A program made the translations under genes and the position numbers. From positions 1-64,000 of the forward strand of contig NZ_JANQBC010000002.1 of the NCBI RefSeq assembly GCF_024721995.1: 64,000 nt of DNA, in the 5' to 3' direction. This DNA comes from Paenibacillus radicibacter (GTDB lineage: Bacteria; Bacillota; Bacilli; Paenibacillales; NBRC-103111). The notes under the pieces were generated by a model. It saw only the letters and a list, made by a program, of their open reading frames with translations, did no database searches and was not told the origin of the DNA. Below, one piece after another: positions 49,687-59,152 of this stretch. The stretch's first letter is position 1; each line of letters opens with the position of its first letter.

Positions 49687-50544
49687 CTATTGAATTACGC
49701 GTTTTGCGCCAACATAGTACTTCGAACTCCAGCTGGAGGAAAGACTTGTTACCATTACGCTACGTCCACGTCCAGATACTGCATTAATATATTTGTCGTC
49801 TCCAACATAAATCCCTACGTGAGAAATGCGCTTGCCTTCAGCAAAGAACACAAGATCGCCAGCTTGCAAATCACTTACTTTCGTTCCAGCGCTGTACATA
49901 TCAGCAGATGAACGAGGAAGATCGTAACCATATTTCTTGTACACATAGCTCACGAAACCAGAGCAATCAAATCCACTTGGTGTAGTTCCTCCATATACAT
50001 ATGGAACACCTAGATAATCATAAGCGGTATCAATGAGTTGTGTAGCAACTGCAGGCTTTTCTGGCCCAGCATACCATGCAGGTGCATGGAATTTACCATC
50101 GACGCCAAGAATCGCGATACCATTCTTATCGTCCCATTGCATAATAAAACCTAGATGTTCAGCCATCAAGCGAACTGGAACGAAAGTCTCACCATTACGA
50201 ATAACGGGCTTTGTAGTTAGTTCAACTTGTCTTTCATCAACCGTCATTTTCGAGCTGCCTGTTGTAAATGTAAAGCTGTGTTGATCGTTATGTACAGTTA
50301 GGCTAACTTCGCTATCCACTTCTTTCCAAGTCATCTTATAACCGATGTTCTCGAACAATTGACGTGCAGGTACCATAAGCGCACCGTCTTTATCAACAAA
50401 TGGATTCGTATTGAGGTCAACTAATCGATCATTGACTTGAATTTTAACATCTTCAGCTGTTTGCGCGTTTGCTGTGTTTCCGATTACGAAACCACTACCA
50501 AGAACTGCGCAAGATAATACTACAGTTTTGAATAAAGTTTTCAA
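49687..50544 (-). CDS. NlpC/P60 cell-wall endopeptidase with copper amine oxidase-like N-terminal domain
   Basis: 285 residues. Signal peptide (about 1-27, ending ANA), a copper-amine-oxidase-N-type stalk domain (about 30-150: VNDRLVDLNTNPFVDKDGAL, VPVRLMAEHLG), and C-terminal NlpC/P60 peptidase (about 165-285) with catalytic Cys in FDCSGF and His in RISHVGIY. Secreted peptidoglycan hydrolase. The TTG start at 50544 follows GGGAGG. The c-di-AMP riboswitch immediately upstream fits the known link between such hydrolases and c-di-AMP control. Confidence 0.92.
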   Translation of the reverse strand: MKTLFKTVVLSCAVLGSGFVIGNTANAQTAEDVKIQVNDRLVDLNTNPFVDKDGALMVPARQLFENIGYKMTWKEVDSEVSLTVHNDQHSFTFTTGSSKMTVDERQVELTTKPVIRNGETFVPVRLMAEHLGFIMQWDDKNGIAILGVDGKFHAPAWYAGPEKPAVATQLIDTAYDYLGVPYVYGGTTPSGFDCSGFVSYVYKKYGYDLPRSSADMYSAGTKVSDLQAGDLVFFAEGKRISHVGIYVGDDKYINAVSGRGRSVMVTSLSSSWSSKYYVGAKRVIQ

Positions 50545-50562
50545 AAGGTAATACCTCCCTGT

Positions 50563-50686
50563 GTCTCCGAGGTTAGTTGACGGGTTCGGGAAGAAGGTTG
50601 CTCCCTAGTTCGCATGCTGCGCGAACATTCACCCCAAGTAAATTGGTCCCCCGTACCGGCCCTGTTGTTTGAGCCAGATTCGACAA
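50563..50686 (-). ncRNA. c-di-AMP riboswitch (ydaO-yuaA type)
   Basis: Minus-strand motifs match the class: GGCCGGTACGGGGGACC, TTGGGGTGAAT, TAGGGAGCAACCTTC, CCGAACCCGTCAACTAACCTC. It ends only about 20 bases before the TTG start, and its conserved ACCTC (50569-50573) is complementary to the ribosome site GAGGT (50553-50557). Confidence 0.95.
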
Positions 50687-50801
50687 ATTATCAATTTGAC
50701 TTTATCAGATTATCATAATTTGCTAGTTTTGATCAATGAATCGCAGATTAGAAAATTTTCATTTAAGGAAAAAGATTCTAATGTTTCTCTTAAAATATAC
50801 C

Positions 50802-50834
50802 AAAAACCCGTGAAGCATCACACTTCACGGGTCC
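50802..50834 (-). terminator. Terminator after the YhgE gene
   Basis: Perfect ACCCGTGAAG / CTTCACGGGT stem, then TTTTTGG on the minus strand. Confidence 0.9.
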
Positions 50835-50846
50835 CTATTTTTCTAA

Positions 50847-52865
50847 TTAAACTGCCTCATTTGCAGTAGTTGAAAGACTTGGATTCTTCTTCATGTGTAC
50901 TTTTAGTGTCATCCAAGTAAGTCCGCCCATCGCAACAATCCATCCAATTAGGACAAACATATTACTCCAGAAATCGCCATATTGGCCACTTGAAATGACT
51001 GCCTTAAATCCACTTACCGAGTACGTCATCGGTACTAATTTACCTAAAGGCTGTAATGCATCAGGAATCAGCTCAATTGGGAATGTACCTGCAGAAGTTG
51101 TAAGTTGAATGATTAGAAGCAAGATCGCAATAAATCGACCCACATCATTAAAGGCTGTAACTAAGAATTGCAAGATCGCCATGAATGTCCAGCTTGTTAC
51201 CAAGCTGAGTAGAATGAACAATCCAACGTTCTGAACTTCTAATTTCAAACCACCAAGTAAAATCAAATCTGCGAATAGCGCTTGAAGTGCACCCACTACA
51301 AGCATCACGCCGAATTTACCAATAAACCAACTAAATGAACTAGACGGTGCAATTGCTGGCTGTTTCATCGCATATACGATCGTTAGCATTAGTGCGCCTA
51401 CGAACAAGCCAAGCGATAAGAAGTAAGGTGCAAAACCTGTACCATAGTTCGGAACAGCGCCATTCTTCTCAACTGCTACCCCAACAGGATCTGCGAACAT
51501 ATCAAAGTTCGAATCATTCGCTTTGATGCTGCTTGTTTTGTCTGCTGCCTCAGCTAGCTTGCCAGATAGCTCATCTTGACCACTTACAACCGTACCCATA
51601 CCTTCAGATAGCTTCGATGAACCTTCTTTTAGTTGAGTCGAACCATCACTAAGTGCACTTACACCACCGGACAATTTCGCCAAACCATCTTTCAATTGAC
51701 CGCTACCTGCTTGTAAGCCCTGAACTCCCGCATCAACTGTCTTTGCACCAACTGATGCTTCAGCAAGCTTGCCGCTAAGTGTATCAGCACCAGCTACGAG
51801 TCCATTACTTGCACCTGCAAGTTGATTCGCGCCTGCTGCTAATTTTTGTTGACCTGTAAGAAGATTATCGACACCACCACTTACCATACCTGCTGCTCCA
51901 AGCAATTGCTTGAACTCAGGTGAAGACGCAAGCTGTGGATTCGCTTTTGCCATCGCTTCGAGACCTTCTTTTAACCCCTTAGCACCGGTATTGAGTTTAT
52001 TGATTCCATCAACTGATCCATTAAGGCCTGTTTGCAGCGAACCAATACCGTCTTTCATTTGTCCAGCACCAGTAGATAATTGTTTACCACCTTGTGCTAA
52101 CTGATCCAAACCACCTGCAAGTTGACCTGTTCCTTGTTTCAGTTGATTCGTACCACCATTTAATTTGTTCGCTCCTGCTAGAAGATCACTTACCCCACTC
52201 TTAAGTGGTTGTGTACCTTCTGTTAGCTTCAGCAAGTTCGAATCAATTTGCATGATCCCATCTTCCACTTTCTTCGAACCATCAGATAACTTCTTCGCTC
52301 CATCTGCTGCTTTCACTAAACCATCAGATAACGTCGTCACTTGACCGAACAACGATTCTGTATAAGCACGAGTAAGCTCCTTACCGACTTTTCCTTTTAG
52401 CTTATCCATCGCGCTAGAACCAATCTGTGAGGATAAGAAGTTCAAGCTCTCATTAGGAATATACTTAATCTCAGATTGGACCGGTTTATCATCCAATACT
52501 TTCGTAGCATTCTCCGAGAAGTTTTTTGGAATTTCTATGGACATGTAATACTGTTGATCGATCATCCCTTGGTGGGCTTCTTCACCGCTCACGAATTCCC
52601 ACTTGAAATCTTTCGATTCTTTGAGCTTATCCGTCAAATCTTGACCGACATTCAGCTTCTTCTCATTGAAAGTAGCACCTTCATCCAAATTAACGACAGC
52701 GACTGGAAGCTCATTTAGCTTCGCATAGGGATCCCAGAATGCCCATAGGAACATGGAACTGTAAAGCAGCGGAATCAGTATCACACCGATTACCGAGAAC
52801 AGCACTTTCTTGTTTTTGACGATGGATGCCCATTCGTAAGCAATAAAACGTTTTTTCTTATTCAT
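50847..52865 (-). CDS. YhgE/Pip-family membrane protein
   Basis: 672 residues. One N-terminal membrane segment (about 20-43), a long extracellular part whose middle (about 190-440) is an array of Gly/Leu/Ser heptad-like units (GAKKLSDGSKKVEDG, GTGQLAGGLDQLAQG), and five or more C-terminal membrane segments of ABC-2 permease type. Members include B. subtilis YhgE and lactococcal phage-infection protein Pip; functions reported include phage receptor and envelope export. AGGAG precedes ATG 52865. Follows its TetR regulator by 73 bp. Confidence 0.88.
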   Translation of the reverse strand: MNKKKRFIAYEWASIVKNKKVLFSVIGVILIPLLYSSMFLWAFWDPYAKLNELPVAVVNLDEGATFNEKKLNVGQDLTDKLKESKDFKWEFVSGEEAHQGMIDQQYYMSIEIPKNFSENATKVLDDKPVQSEIKYIPNESLNFLSSQIGSSAMDKLKGKVGKELTRAYTESLFGQVTTLSDGLVKAADGAKKLSDGSKKVEDGIMQIDSNLLKLTEGTQPLKSGVSDLLAGANKLNGGTNQLKQGTGQLAGGLDQLAQGGKQLSTGAGQMKDGIGSLQTGLNGSVDGINKLNTGAKGLKEGLEAMAKANPQLASSPEFKQLLGAAGMVSGGVDNLLTGQQKLAAGANQLAGASNGLVAGADTLSGKLAEASVGAKTVDAGVQGLQAGSGQLKDGLAKLSGGVSALSDGSTQLKEGSSKLSEGMGTVVSGQDELSGKLAEAADKTSSIKANDSNFDMFADPVGVAVEKNGAVPNYGTGFAPYFLSLGLFVGALMLTIVYAMKQPAIAPSSSFSWFIGKFGVMLVVGALQALFADLILLGGLKLEVQNVGLFILLSLVTSWTFMAILQFLVTAFNDVGRFIAILLLIIQLTTSAGTFPIELIPDALQPLGKLVPMTYSVSGFKAVISSGQYGDFWSNMFVLIGWIVAMGGLTWMTLKVHMKKNPSLSTTANEAV

Positions 52866-52894
52866 CTTTATTTTCTCCTCTCAATACTAGCTGA

Positions 52895-52917
52895 CCGTTT
52901 TAACCATTTGGTCACAA
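52895..52917 (-). promoter_or_regulatory. TetR-type operator-like repeat before YhgE
   Basis: Minus-strand TGACC-N13-GGTCA in the gap between the TetR gene and yhgE uses the same TGACC half-site as the palindrome upstream of the TetR gene (53540-53572), with different spacing. Confidence 0.35.
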
Positions 52918-52938
52918 ATGGGCTAAAAAAATGGACGC

Positions 52939-53514
52939 CTACCTGGCGGCCAATCCCTCGACAAAGTATAAATCGAATAGATTTGCGATTTCTTCCTTTT
53001 CAAGCGGTGGATGCGTCACTTCCCATTCAAGTACAAACGCAAGATACATTCTAAACATTGCAAAAGCAGTCCGCTCCGGGTCACATGGTCTTAAATCACC
53101 GCGTTCAATGGCTTCTTTAATTTTCATGCTGAGTAGTGCGAGTACGGCACTTTCAACTTTACGTATCCCTTCTTTCGCAGCAGGTGTCCCCATCTCTGTA
53201 ATTTCGTTCGTCATACGAATCATTAAGTCATGCTCTCTTCGAAATTCCAAAACGGTATACAGAAATCGATGCATGTTGTCATGAAAAGAATCCCTAGCTA
53301 GAATCGTCTCTTGTGCAATTCGCTGCACATGTTTGATTAGCTCCTGTAAGATCTCTTCAAACAACTCCTCCTTATTCGTGAAAAAGGTGTAAATCGTACC
53401 CTTCCCTACATTTGCAAGTTTAGCAACCTGTTCCATGGTGGTCGCCTTATAACCGAATAACGAGAATGACTTACTGGCTGCTTCGATAATAAGCTTACGA
53501 CGATCCACAGACAT
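52939..53514 (-). CDS. TetR/AcrR family regulator, probable repressor of the YhgE operon
   Basis: 191 residues. N-terminal TetR helix-turn-helix: KLIIEAASKSFSLFGYKATT, MEQVAKLANVGKGTIYTFFTNKEEL. The C-terminal ligand-binding part is not diagnostic. Upstream of yhgE on the same strand and preceded by a palindrome. Autoregulation and control of yhgE are inferred. Confidence 0.9.
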   Translation of the reverse strand: MSVDRRKLIIEAASKSFSLFGYKATTMEQVAKLANVGKGTIYTFFTNKEELFEEILQELIKHVQRIAQETILARDSFHDNMHRFLYTVLEFRREHDLMIRMTNEITEMGTPAAKEGIRKVESAVLALLSMKIKEAIERGDLRPCDPERTAFAMFRMYLAFVLEWEVTHPPLEKEEIANLFDLYFVEGLAAR

Positions 53515-53539
53515 GATTGATAACCCCTTTCGTTATGTA

Positions 53540-53572
53540 TTGACCGAATGACTAATTTGTACACTCGGTCAA
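53540..53572. promoter_or_regulatory. TetR operator-like palindrome
   Basis: TTGACCGA (53540-53547) and TCGGTCAA (53565-53572) are perfect inverted octamers; further matches extend inward (TTGACCGAATGAC against TTGACCGAGTGTAC). It lies 26 bp before the TetR start codon. Confidence 0.65.
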
Positions 53573-53631
53573 TATCTGAAATTGATCTTAGCATAAACAT
53601 TTTTCAATTACAATACTTTCTCTCAAAAAAG

Positions 53632-54282
53632 TTATACTTTATTGCCGCTAATCAACTTTTCAAGGGCTTGATACTCCTTATTGAACTGATCGGTCAGTTC
53701 ATTGAATTCAACCATTAATTCCGTTACTTTATTAAAACTATTATTGCGTTCATACACCAAATTATCAATATCGACTAATTTACGGCTAGATTCCGCTAAC
53801 ATATCATACAAACCTTGCTCTTGTGCAAGTGCCTGTTCGTACGAGGTACGCATATTCTGATACACAGCGTATCTTCGTTCATATAAGCTAAGTACGCTGC
53901 TCGCTTGATTCTTAATTTCTGTTTTCCTTAGCTTTTTAATACTCGAATTCATATTTTTCACGGTATCCGCTGCTTGGGTAAGCACTTGTTTCTCTTCAGT
54001 GAGAAGCGATTTTCGCTGATCAATATTTTGCAAACACTTTTGAATTAAATTCTTTACATCATGGTTGGATTTCTTACCTTCTTCCACGATTTTTAGAAAA
54101 TCATGCTGATCCGCCTGCTCCAGATCAGATATTTGATCCGACCAAGTTGTGCGACTTACTTCTGTCTGCAGCACTTCTTCAACCTTTTTCATGAGATTAC
54201 TCTGTGCTTGTTGCTGATTATCACAACCTGTCAGTAGGACTGCTACGGTCATCCCTAAGGCGAGTATGGTACTTTTGTTCAC
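53632..54282 (-). CDS. YkyA-family lipoprotein
   Basis: 216 residues. Lipobox LTGC (Cys20), then an almost entirely helical, coiled-coil-like protein. It matches YkyA, a putative cell-wall-binding lipoprotein of Bacillaceae. Nineteen bp after a polysaccharide deacetylase gene, so likely one operon acting at the envelope. AGGAGG precedes ATG 54282. Confidence 0.82.
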   Translation of the reverse strand: MNKSTILALGMTVAVLLTGCDNQQQAQSNLMKKVEEVLQTEVSRTTWSDQISDLEQADQHDFLKIVEEGKKSNHDVKNLIQKCLQNIDQRKSLLTEEKQVLTQAADTVKNMNSSIKKLRKTEIKNQASSVLSLYERRYAVYQNMRTSYEQALAQEQGLYDMLAESSRKLVDIDNLVYERNNSFNKVTELMVEFNELTDQFNKEYQALEKLISGNKV

Positions 54283-54301
54283 AAGATGCTCCTCCTAGAT
54301 G

Positions 54302-55168
54302 TTATAAACTTCTATCCTTATAAAAATTCATCATGATATGTGCATTCGGATTATAAACTTCAAACTCATAGCCCTGCTGTTTCAAATATTGAATGATCTT
54401 CGGAAGGGCATCTAACGTCTGCTTCTTCTCGTGGAACAAAATGACTTCCAAATTCTGTTTCACATGTTGTTGTACTTGTTTATACACTTCATCCGGTTTA
54501 TTCGGGAACTTCCAGTCTAGAGAATCAATGGACCAATCCCACATTTTAAATCCTGCGCCCGCCACTTCTTGTCTAAACTGTGCACCAATTTGCGGCATAC
54601 TTCCATACGGAGCGCGGATAAGCGTAGGTTTCTGTCCCGTAATATTCTTAATTAAAGATTGCACTTGATTGAATTCTTTCAGGAAATTTTCTGAGCCGCC
54701 GCTGCGATATAAGCTTTTATAGTCGTGGGTCATACTATGTAATCCTGGATAGTGACCTTCATCTGCTAAACGCTTAATCGCCTTCTCATATCCTTTGACA
54801 TTGCTACCTTGCATAAAGAACGTTGCCTTAATATCGTGCTGCTTCAGAATATCTAATAACTGTTCCGTGTATTTACTTGGACCGTCATCAAAAGTTAAGT
54901 AAGCAATCTTGCGTATTTGCCCATTGTACTCACGCGGTGCGGTTTTACCTAATGGAACCATCTTCAGCTTTGTCAGTTCGCTGACAGCCGCTTGCTCAGA
55001 ACCTGCCGCAGACGTCGATCCGTGCGAAATTTGCGGTGAGGTCCATGACTGAATTCCGATAACAACAGCTGTGATAAGCAATATGATAACTCCTATGAGG
55101 AGAATCCTTCTGCGTTTACGGCGATTGTTTCGTTGAACTCGTTGATTGCGTTCCGTGTAGTATTTCAT
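54302..55168 (-). CDS. Membrane-anchored polysaccharide deacetylase (NodB domain)
   Basis: 288 residues. Basic N-terminus and one membrane segment (about 23-43), then a NodB domain (about 80-275) with TFDDGPS (metal-binding Asp pair) and HSMTH (two metal-binding His), RAPYG and WSIDSLDW. Expected to deacetylate peptidoglycan or other GlcNAc polymers outside the cell. Upstream of ykyA in the same operon. Confidence 0.9.
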   Translation of the reverse strand: MKYYTERNQRVQRNNRRKRRRILLIGVIILLITAVVIGIQSWTSPQISHGSTSAAGSEQAAVSELTKLKMVPLGKTAPREYNGQIRKIAYLTFDDGPSKYTEQLLDILKQHDIKATFFMQGSNVKGYEKAIKRLADEGHYPGLHSMTHDYKSLYRSGGSENFLKEFNQVQSLIKNITGQKPTLIRAPYGSMPQIGAQFRQEVAGAGFKMWDWSIDSLDWKFPNKPDEVYKQVQQHVKQNLEVILFHEKKQTLDALPKIIQYLKQQGYEFEVYNPNAHIMMNFYKDRSL

Positions 55169-55280
55169 GTTGCATACCCTCTTTACTGTTGTTCTGTGTT
55201 GGTATCTACTAGATTAATATAGTTTGAGTTACATAGATTTACAGAGAGGTTACAAATAAGGAAATATCACGTAGAAACGC

Positions 55281-55315
55281 AAAAACCACCTTTTTCATTA
55301 GAAAAAGATGGTTAT
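55281..55315 (-). terminator. Terminator after the CDF transporter gene
   Basis: AACCATCTTTTT / AAAAAGGTGGTT stem with trailing Ts on the minus strand, 22 bp after the stop codon. Confidence 0.85.
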
Positions 55316-55337
55316 AAATGAACGATTATACATCGAT

Positions 55338-56207
55338 TTACACGCTATCCAAGGGTTCAATATGAACATGCGTGTACGCAATCTTATATTTTTTATGAAG
55401 ACGATTCTCGATCTGTTCACTAATCTCATGACTTTCTACAACGTTAAGATCATTATTCACCGCGACAATAACATCCACCCAGACATGATTACCATGAATT
55501 CTTGCTTTAATATCTTTCACAAGCTGCACACCTGGCGTATTGCCGATCGTTTCTTTGTACGCTTCTAGTTTCGATTGATCAAATCCATCAGACAAGGAAT
55601 GCGTCGTATTACGGAAAATATCCCATGCTGTCTTACAGATTATTATTCCAACAACAAACGCCGCAATTGGATCCAGCCACGGCAACCCAAATTGCGAACC
55701 CATAATTCCAACAAACGCGCCAATACTCACTAGTGCGTCTGAGCGGTTATCCTGTGCAGCTGCTTCCATCGCCATACTGCCAGTCGCCTTCGCAAGTCTC
55801 CGATTCATCCGATATACCCCATACATAATGACGGCACAGACCAAGCTGACCCAAGCTGACATCAAATGTGGAACTGCGACCTCATCACTCATCGTCGAAA
55901 GGACTGCTTGATAGAGCACTTGCAATCCGACAGCTGCCATGATGAGTGAAGCAATAAGAGCTGCGATTGTCTCCGCTCTTGAATGACCATATGCATGATC
56001 TTCATCAGGCGGTTTCCTTGAGATTTTGATTCCAATTAGTACAGCAATCGAAGCAATAATATCTGTTGAGTTATTGAGTCCGTCTGCGAAAAGCGCCTCA
56101 GACTGATAGTAACTACCTAGCGATATTTTTAAAAGTGAGAGACAACAGTAGACGATAATACTCGTCCATATCCCTTTCTCTCCTTGTTTAAGGTGCGCAT
56201 TATCCAT
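55338..56207 (-). CDS. Cation diffusion facilitator (CDF) transporter
   Basis: 289 residues with six membrane segments and a C-terminal cytoplasmic domain. Metal-site motifs FADGLNNSTD and QDNRSDAL, and the HAYGHSRAE loop, are typical of the Mn/Fe-type CDF (D-D/N patterns). ATG 56207 is better spaced from GGGGGA than ATG 56210. Exports divalent metal (Mn, Fe or Zn); which one is unclear. Confidence 0.88.
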   Translation of the reverse strand: MDNAHLKQGEKGIWTSIIVYCCLSLLKISLGSYYQSEALFADGLNNSTDIIASIAVLIGIKISRKPPDEDHAYGHSRAETIAALIASLIMAAVGLQVLYQAVLSTMSDEVAVPHLMSAWVSLVCAVIMYGVYRMNRRLAKATGSMAMEAAAQDNRSDALVSIGAFVGIMGSQFGLPWLDPIAAFVVGIIICKTAWDIFRNTTHSLSDGFDQSKLEAYKETIGNTPGVQLVKDIKARIHGNHVWVDVIVAVNNDLNVVESHEISEQIENRLHKKYKIAYTHVHIEPLDSV

Positions 56208-56363
56208 CATTCATTCCCCCAGTATGTAATTCCTTAATCATTGTACACGGCGGTTATCGAGTGGGTCTAGAGAAACAGAGTTGTCGTAAACCTGCTTAAT
56301 TGCAGTTGGTTATAGATGTTGCTTCAAGCTAACTTCCATGCCCATGCCCAAATTTGAAAATGA

Positions 56364-56414
56364 AAAAAGAGCTTTCGAGCTGAGCCATTCCTGCCCAGTC
56401 GAAAACTCTATTGT
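56364..56414 (-). terminator. Terminator after the DHA2 transporter gene
   Basis: AGAGTTTTCGA / TCGAAAGCTCT stem (one G-U pair), then TTTTTT on the minus strand. Confidence 0.75.
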
Positions 56415-56452
56415 ATTCACGATTTCTAATTACACAGAACGAACTAGCCAGA

Positions 56453-58048
56453 TTACACGGAGCTTTGCTCCGTCTGCACAGCTTCTCCGCTCATCTCTCG
56501 ATCACGCTTGATCTTGCCGTTACCAACAGTAAACGCAATTACAATACCAAGTGCGATGAAGACCAGACCTGTTAAGAACACAACAGACAAGGACTGCGAC
56601 CATGCAATTTTAATCGGATTCAGAACCAAATTTGTCAGGTCAGCTGGCATTTGCAAGGCATCTGGTTTAATAAGAACGCCGAACATCTTGTCATAGTCAC
56701 TACCAATAGTTTCAAGTGTCTTACTCACAACAGGGTTAGAAGTCACTTCTTCCGTCTTCATCATATCTGTCATCTTCGCTGGCAACGTTTGGTTCATCAC
56801 AGTACTTAGTACCGTTGCCCCAATCGTACCCCCAATGGAGCGGAAGAATGTCGAAGAGGATGTAACAGTTCCCAGCATGTTCTTCGGATACTCCGATTGA
56901 ACAATAATCGTTAAGGATGGCATTACAAGACCCATACCTACACCTAGAATAACCATGTACGAGTAAATGGTCCAAGTTGTCGTATGAATGCCCATTGTAC
57001 TCATGAGCATGAAGCCTACTGTTGAGATCAACATACCGGCCGCAAGTACATACCGATAACGCATACGCAGCAAGAGCTGTCCGCCAAGAATACTTGAAAT
57101 AATGAGTGCGATCATCATCGGAGTCATCGCAGACCCTGCCTTCGTAGGCGACACACCCATGACACCTTGCATAAACATTGGAATAAACATAATCGCACCG
57201 AACATTCCAAGTCCGAGTAAGAATCCAAGCATATTCGTCGTTGCGAATACACGATTTTTAAATAAGGATAAATCTAGAATCGGCTCTGCCGCTTGGCGTT
57301 CCACCATAATAAAGATTAAAAAGAAGATCAAGGAGCCGCCAAATACAAGTAAACTTGTGGAGGACAACCACTCAAATTTATCTCCTGCAAATGTTAAACC
57401 GAGTAACAAGGAAACAACTGCTGGAATAAGCGTAATGATCCCTAAATAGTCAATCTTCGGTTTTACTTCAAGTGCAATCTTCTCATTCTTAAGTCCCATG
57501 AAAATTAAAACTGCGGATAAAAGTCCGAATGGAATGTTCACTAAGAAGATCCACTTCCAATCAATTGCATCCACAAGGAATCCACCAATGAAAGGTCCAA
57601 TAACGGAGCTTAGTCCGAAGATACCACCGAATACGCCTTGCCATTTCGCACGCTGTTCCGCTGAGAATATTAGTCCAACAATCGTCTGTGAAAGCGGCAT
57701 AATCATACCACCACCAATACCTTGTACGGCACGGTAGGATACGAGCTGCTCCATCGTCGTCGCTGTCGCACAGAGGAACGATGCTCCAACGAAGATGACC
57801 ATACCTAGTAAGTACATCCCGCGGCTGCCGAACATGTCGGCAAGCTTACCAACTATCGGCACGACGGTTGTGGATGTTAACATATACGCTGTTGTCACCC
57901 ACGCAAACAAAGTTAATCCATTCAAATCTTCGATAATGGTCGGCATTGCCGTACCCACAATCGTTTGTTCCAAAGCACTAAAGAACATCCCAATAATAAG
58001 TCCGATTAGTACAATATTTCGGTTAATGCCTTTCTTTTCTGTCTTCAT
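56453..58048 (-). CDS. DHA2 family MFS drug exporter (EmrB/QacA type)
   Basis: 531 residues, about 14 membrane segments. LEQTIVGTAMPTIIEDL (motif D1), GKLADMFGSRGMYLLG (motif A) and RAVQGIGGGMIMPLSQTI are classical. Drug:proton antiporter for multiple compounds. Lies 24 bp downstream of a TetR gene and is followed by a terminator, so a two-gene regulated efflux operon. Confidence 0.93.
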   Translation of the reverse strand: MKTEKKGINRNIVLIGLIIGMFFSALEQTIVGTAMPTIIEDLNGLTLFAWVTTAYMLTSTTVVPIVGKLADMFGSRGMYLLGMVIFVGASFLCATATTMEQLVSYRAVQGIGGGMIMPLSQTIVGLIFSAEQRAKWQGVFGGIFGLSSVIGPFIGGFLVDAIDWKWIFLVNIPFGLLSAVLIFMGLKNEKIALEVKPKIDYLGIITLIPAVVSLLLGLTFAGDKFEWLSSTSLLVFGGSLIFFLIFIMVERQAAEPILDLSLFKNRVFATTNMLGFLLGLGMFGAIMFIPMFMQGVMGVSPTKAGSAMTPMMIALIISSILGGQLLLRMRYRYVLAAGMLISTVGFMLMSTMGIHTTTWTIYSYMVILGVGMGLVMPSLTIIVQSEYPKNMLGTVTSSSTFFRSIGGTIGATVLSTVMNQTLPAKMTDMMKTEEVTSNPVVSKTLETIGSDYDKMFGVLIKPDALQMPADLTNLVLNPIKIAWSQSLSVVFLTGLVFIALGIVIAFTVGNGKIKRDREMSGEAVQTEQSSV

Positions 58049-58072
58049 ACGATCAGCTCTCTTCTCTATACA

Positions 58073-58663
58073 TTATGAATTTGATTCTTGTTCACGCTGG
58101 TGTTCAGGGGCAACGATCCCATAACAGAGCAAATTCATCATTTGATCTGCAGCGTTCTGCGCCTGATGGATACCTTCACTTGACATCATCTTCGTAATAA
58201 ACTCATTGATGCAAGCCATAAACATCATTATCATCTGTGGGGCAATATCCTTACGGATCGTCCCTTTTTGTTGCGCTCGAAAAATAAACAGTTCAAAATC
58301 AGGCATCATATGATCCCGTTGATAATCCATCGTTTTCTTTAATAGAAGCGGATATTCCGTCATCAACCCTTGGAAAAAAGCCTCATATTTCGTACGCAAC
58401 TGCTTTTCACAGGAAAGCTTTGATATGATCTCAATCATATCGTCTGAGCTTTCAAATATCGCACGCATATGCATATGGTGTTCGCGAGCAACCTTCTCGC
58501 AAACCTCCTCAATCAAGCCTTCTTTGTTTTGAAAATATTTATAAATCGTCATTTTCGATACGGGAACTGCTTCAGCCACATCATCCATGCTCGTCTCACG
58601 GATACCTTTTTCGAAAAATAACTGACAGCCCTTTTCAAGCACTTGCTGTTTCTTACGACTCAT
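58073..58663 (-). CDS. TetR/AcrR family regulator of the DHA2 exporter
   Basis: 196 residues from ATG 58663 (MSRKKQQVLEKG). HTH: TSMDDVAEAVPVSKMTIYKYFQNKEGLI. An open extension to 58705 runs into the promoter and is rejected. Probable local repressor of the downstream exporter. Confidence 0.9.
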   Translation of the reverse strand: MSRKKQQVLEKGCQLFFEKGIRETSMDDVAEAVPVSKMTIYKYFQNKEGLIEEVCEKVAREHHMHMRAIFESSDDMIEIISKLSCEKQLRTKYEAFFQGLMTEYPLLLKKTMDYQRDHMMPDFELFIFRAQQKGTIRKDIAPQMIMMFMACINEFITKMMSSEGIHQAQNAADQMMNLLCYGIVAPEHQREQESNS

Positions 58664-58703
58664 CACACTCAACACCCTTGTAATATTTAATGGCGCAAAG
58701 TCC

Positions 58704-58731
58704 ATTATAGCGGGATATGAATAATAATCAA
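58704..58731 (-). promoter_or_regulatory. SigA promoter of the TetR-DHA2 operon
   Basis: TTGATT (58726-58731), 16 bp, TATAAT (58704-58709) on the minus strand, about 40 bp before ATG 58663. Confidence 0.65.
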
Positions 58732-59113
58732 GCTTTTTTTGTACTCAAAATGATTTTCAAGTACATTAATGACAAATTAAAAAGCTTTCAAGAATGCCGC
58801 GTTTCCCAAAAGCTTACGTAACTCACATTACTCATATGGATCTTTTTTAAAACAACGAAAGCCCTGCCTCTCTTTCATCCTTACGGTTCCTAGACCGTGC
58901 CAGTGAGAATTAAATCGATCTTACTTTGATTTCAGGGTGCTTTTTGTTCCTGCAGAATTGAAGTCATTGTGGAAGGGTCAAGCTTCTTATATCTTGCTTA
59001 TTATTTGCGTGGTCGCAATATGGAGGAATAAAAAGTTACCTGTTACGAGTAGTAAAGGGGTTATTGAGTTCACTTGATATTCAATCATACAGGACAAAGC
59101 CTATATTGTCAAC

Positions 59114-59147
59114 AACAAAAAAGGAGATCGCAATTTGCGTCTCCTTT
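59114..59147 (-). terminator. Terminator after mprF
   Basis: AAAGGAGACGC / GCGATCTCCTTT stem followed by TTTTTTG on the minus strand, six bases after the mprF stop. Confidence 0.85.
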
Positions 59148-59152
59148 GCTTC

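Larger units (their letters stand above)
58664..59152. other. Intergenic region upstream of the TetR/DHA2 operon
   Basis: Contains the TetR promoter at its left end and the mprF terminator at its right end. Between about 58740 and 59110 I see no convincing gene; a small ACGGT/ACCGT hairpin near 58888-58903 is not assignable to any RNA family I know. Confidence 0.5.

Noticed and set aside
58740-59110. Possible small RNA or tiny ORF in the gap before mprF's end
   Set aside because: Only a short hairpin and a 23-codon open frame without a good ribosome site are visible; neither is supported.
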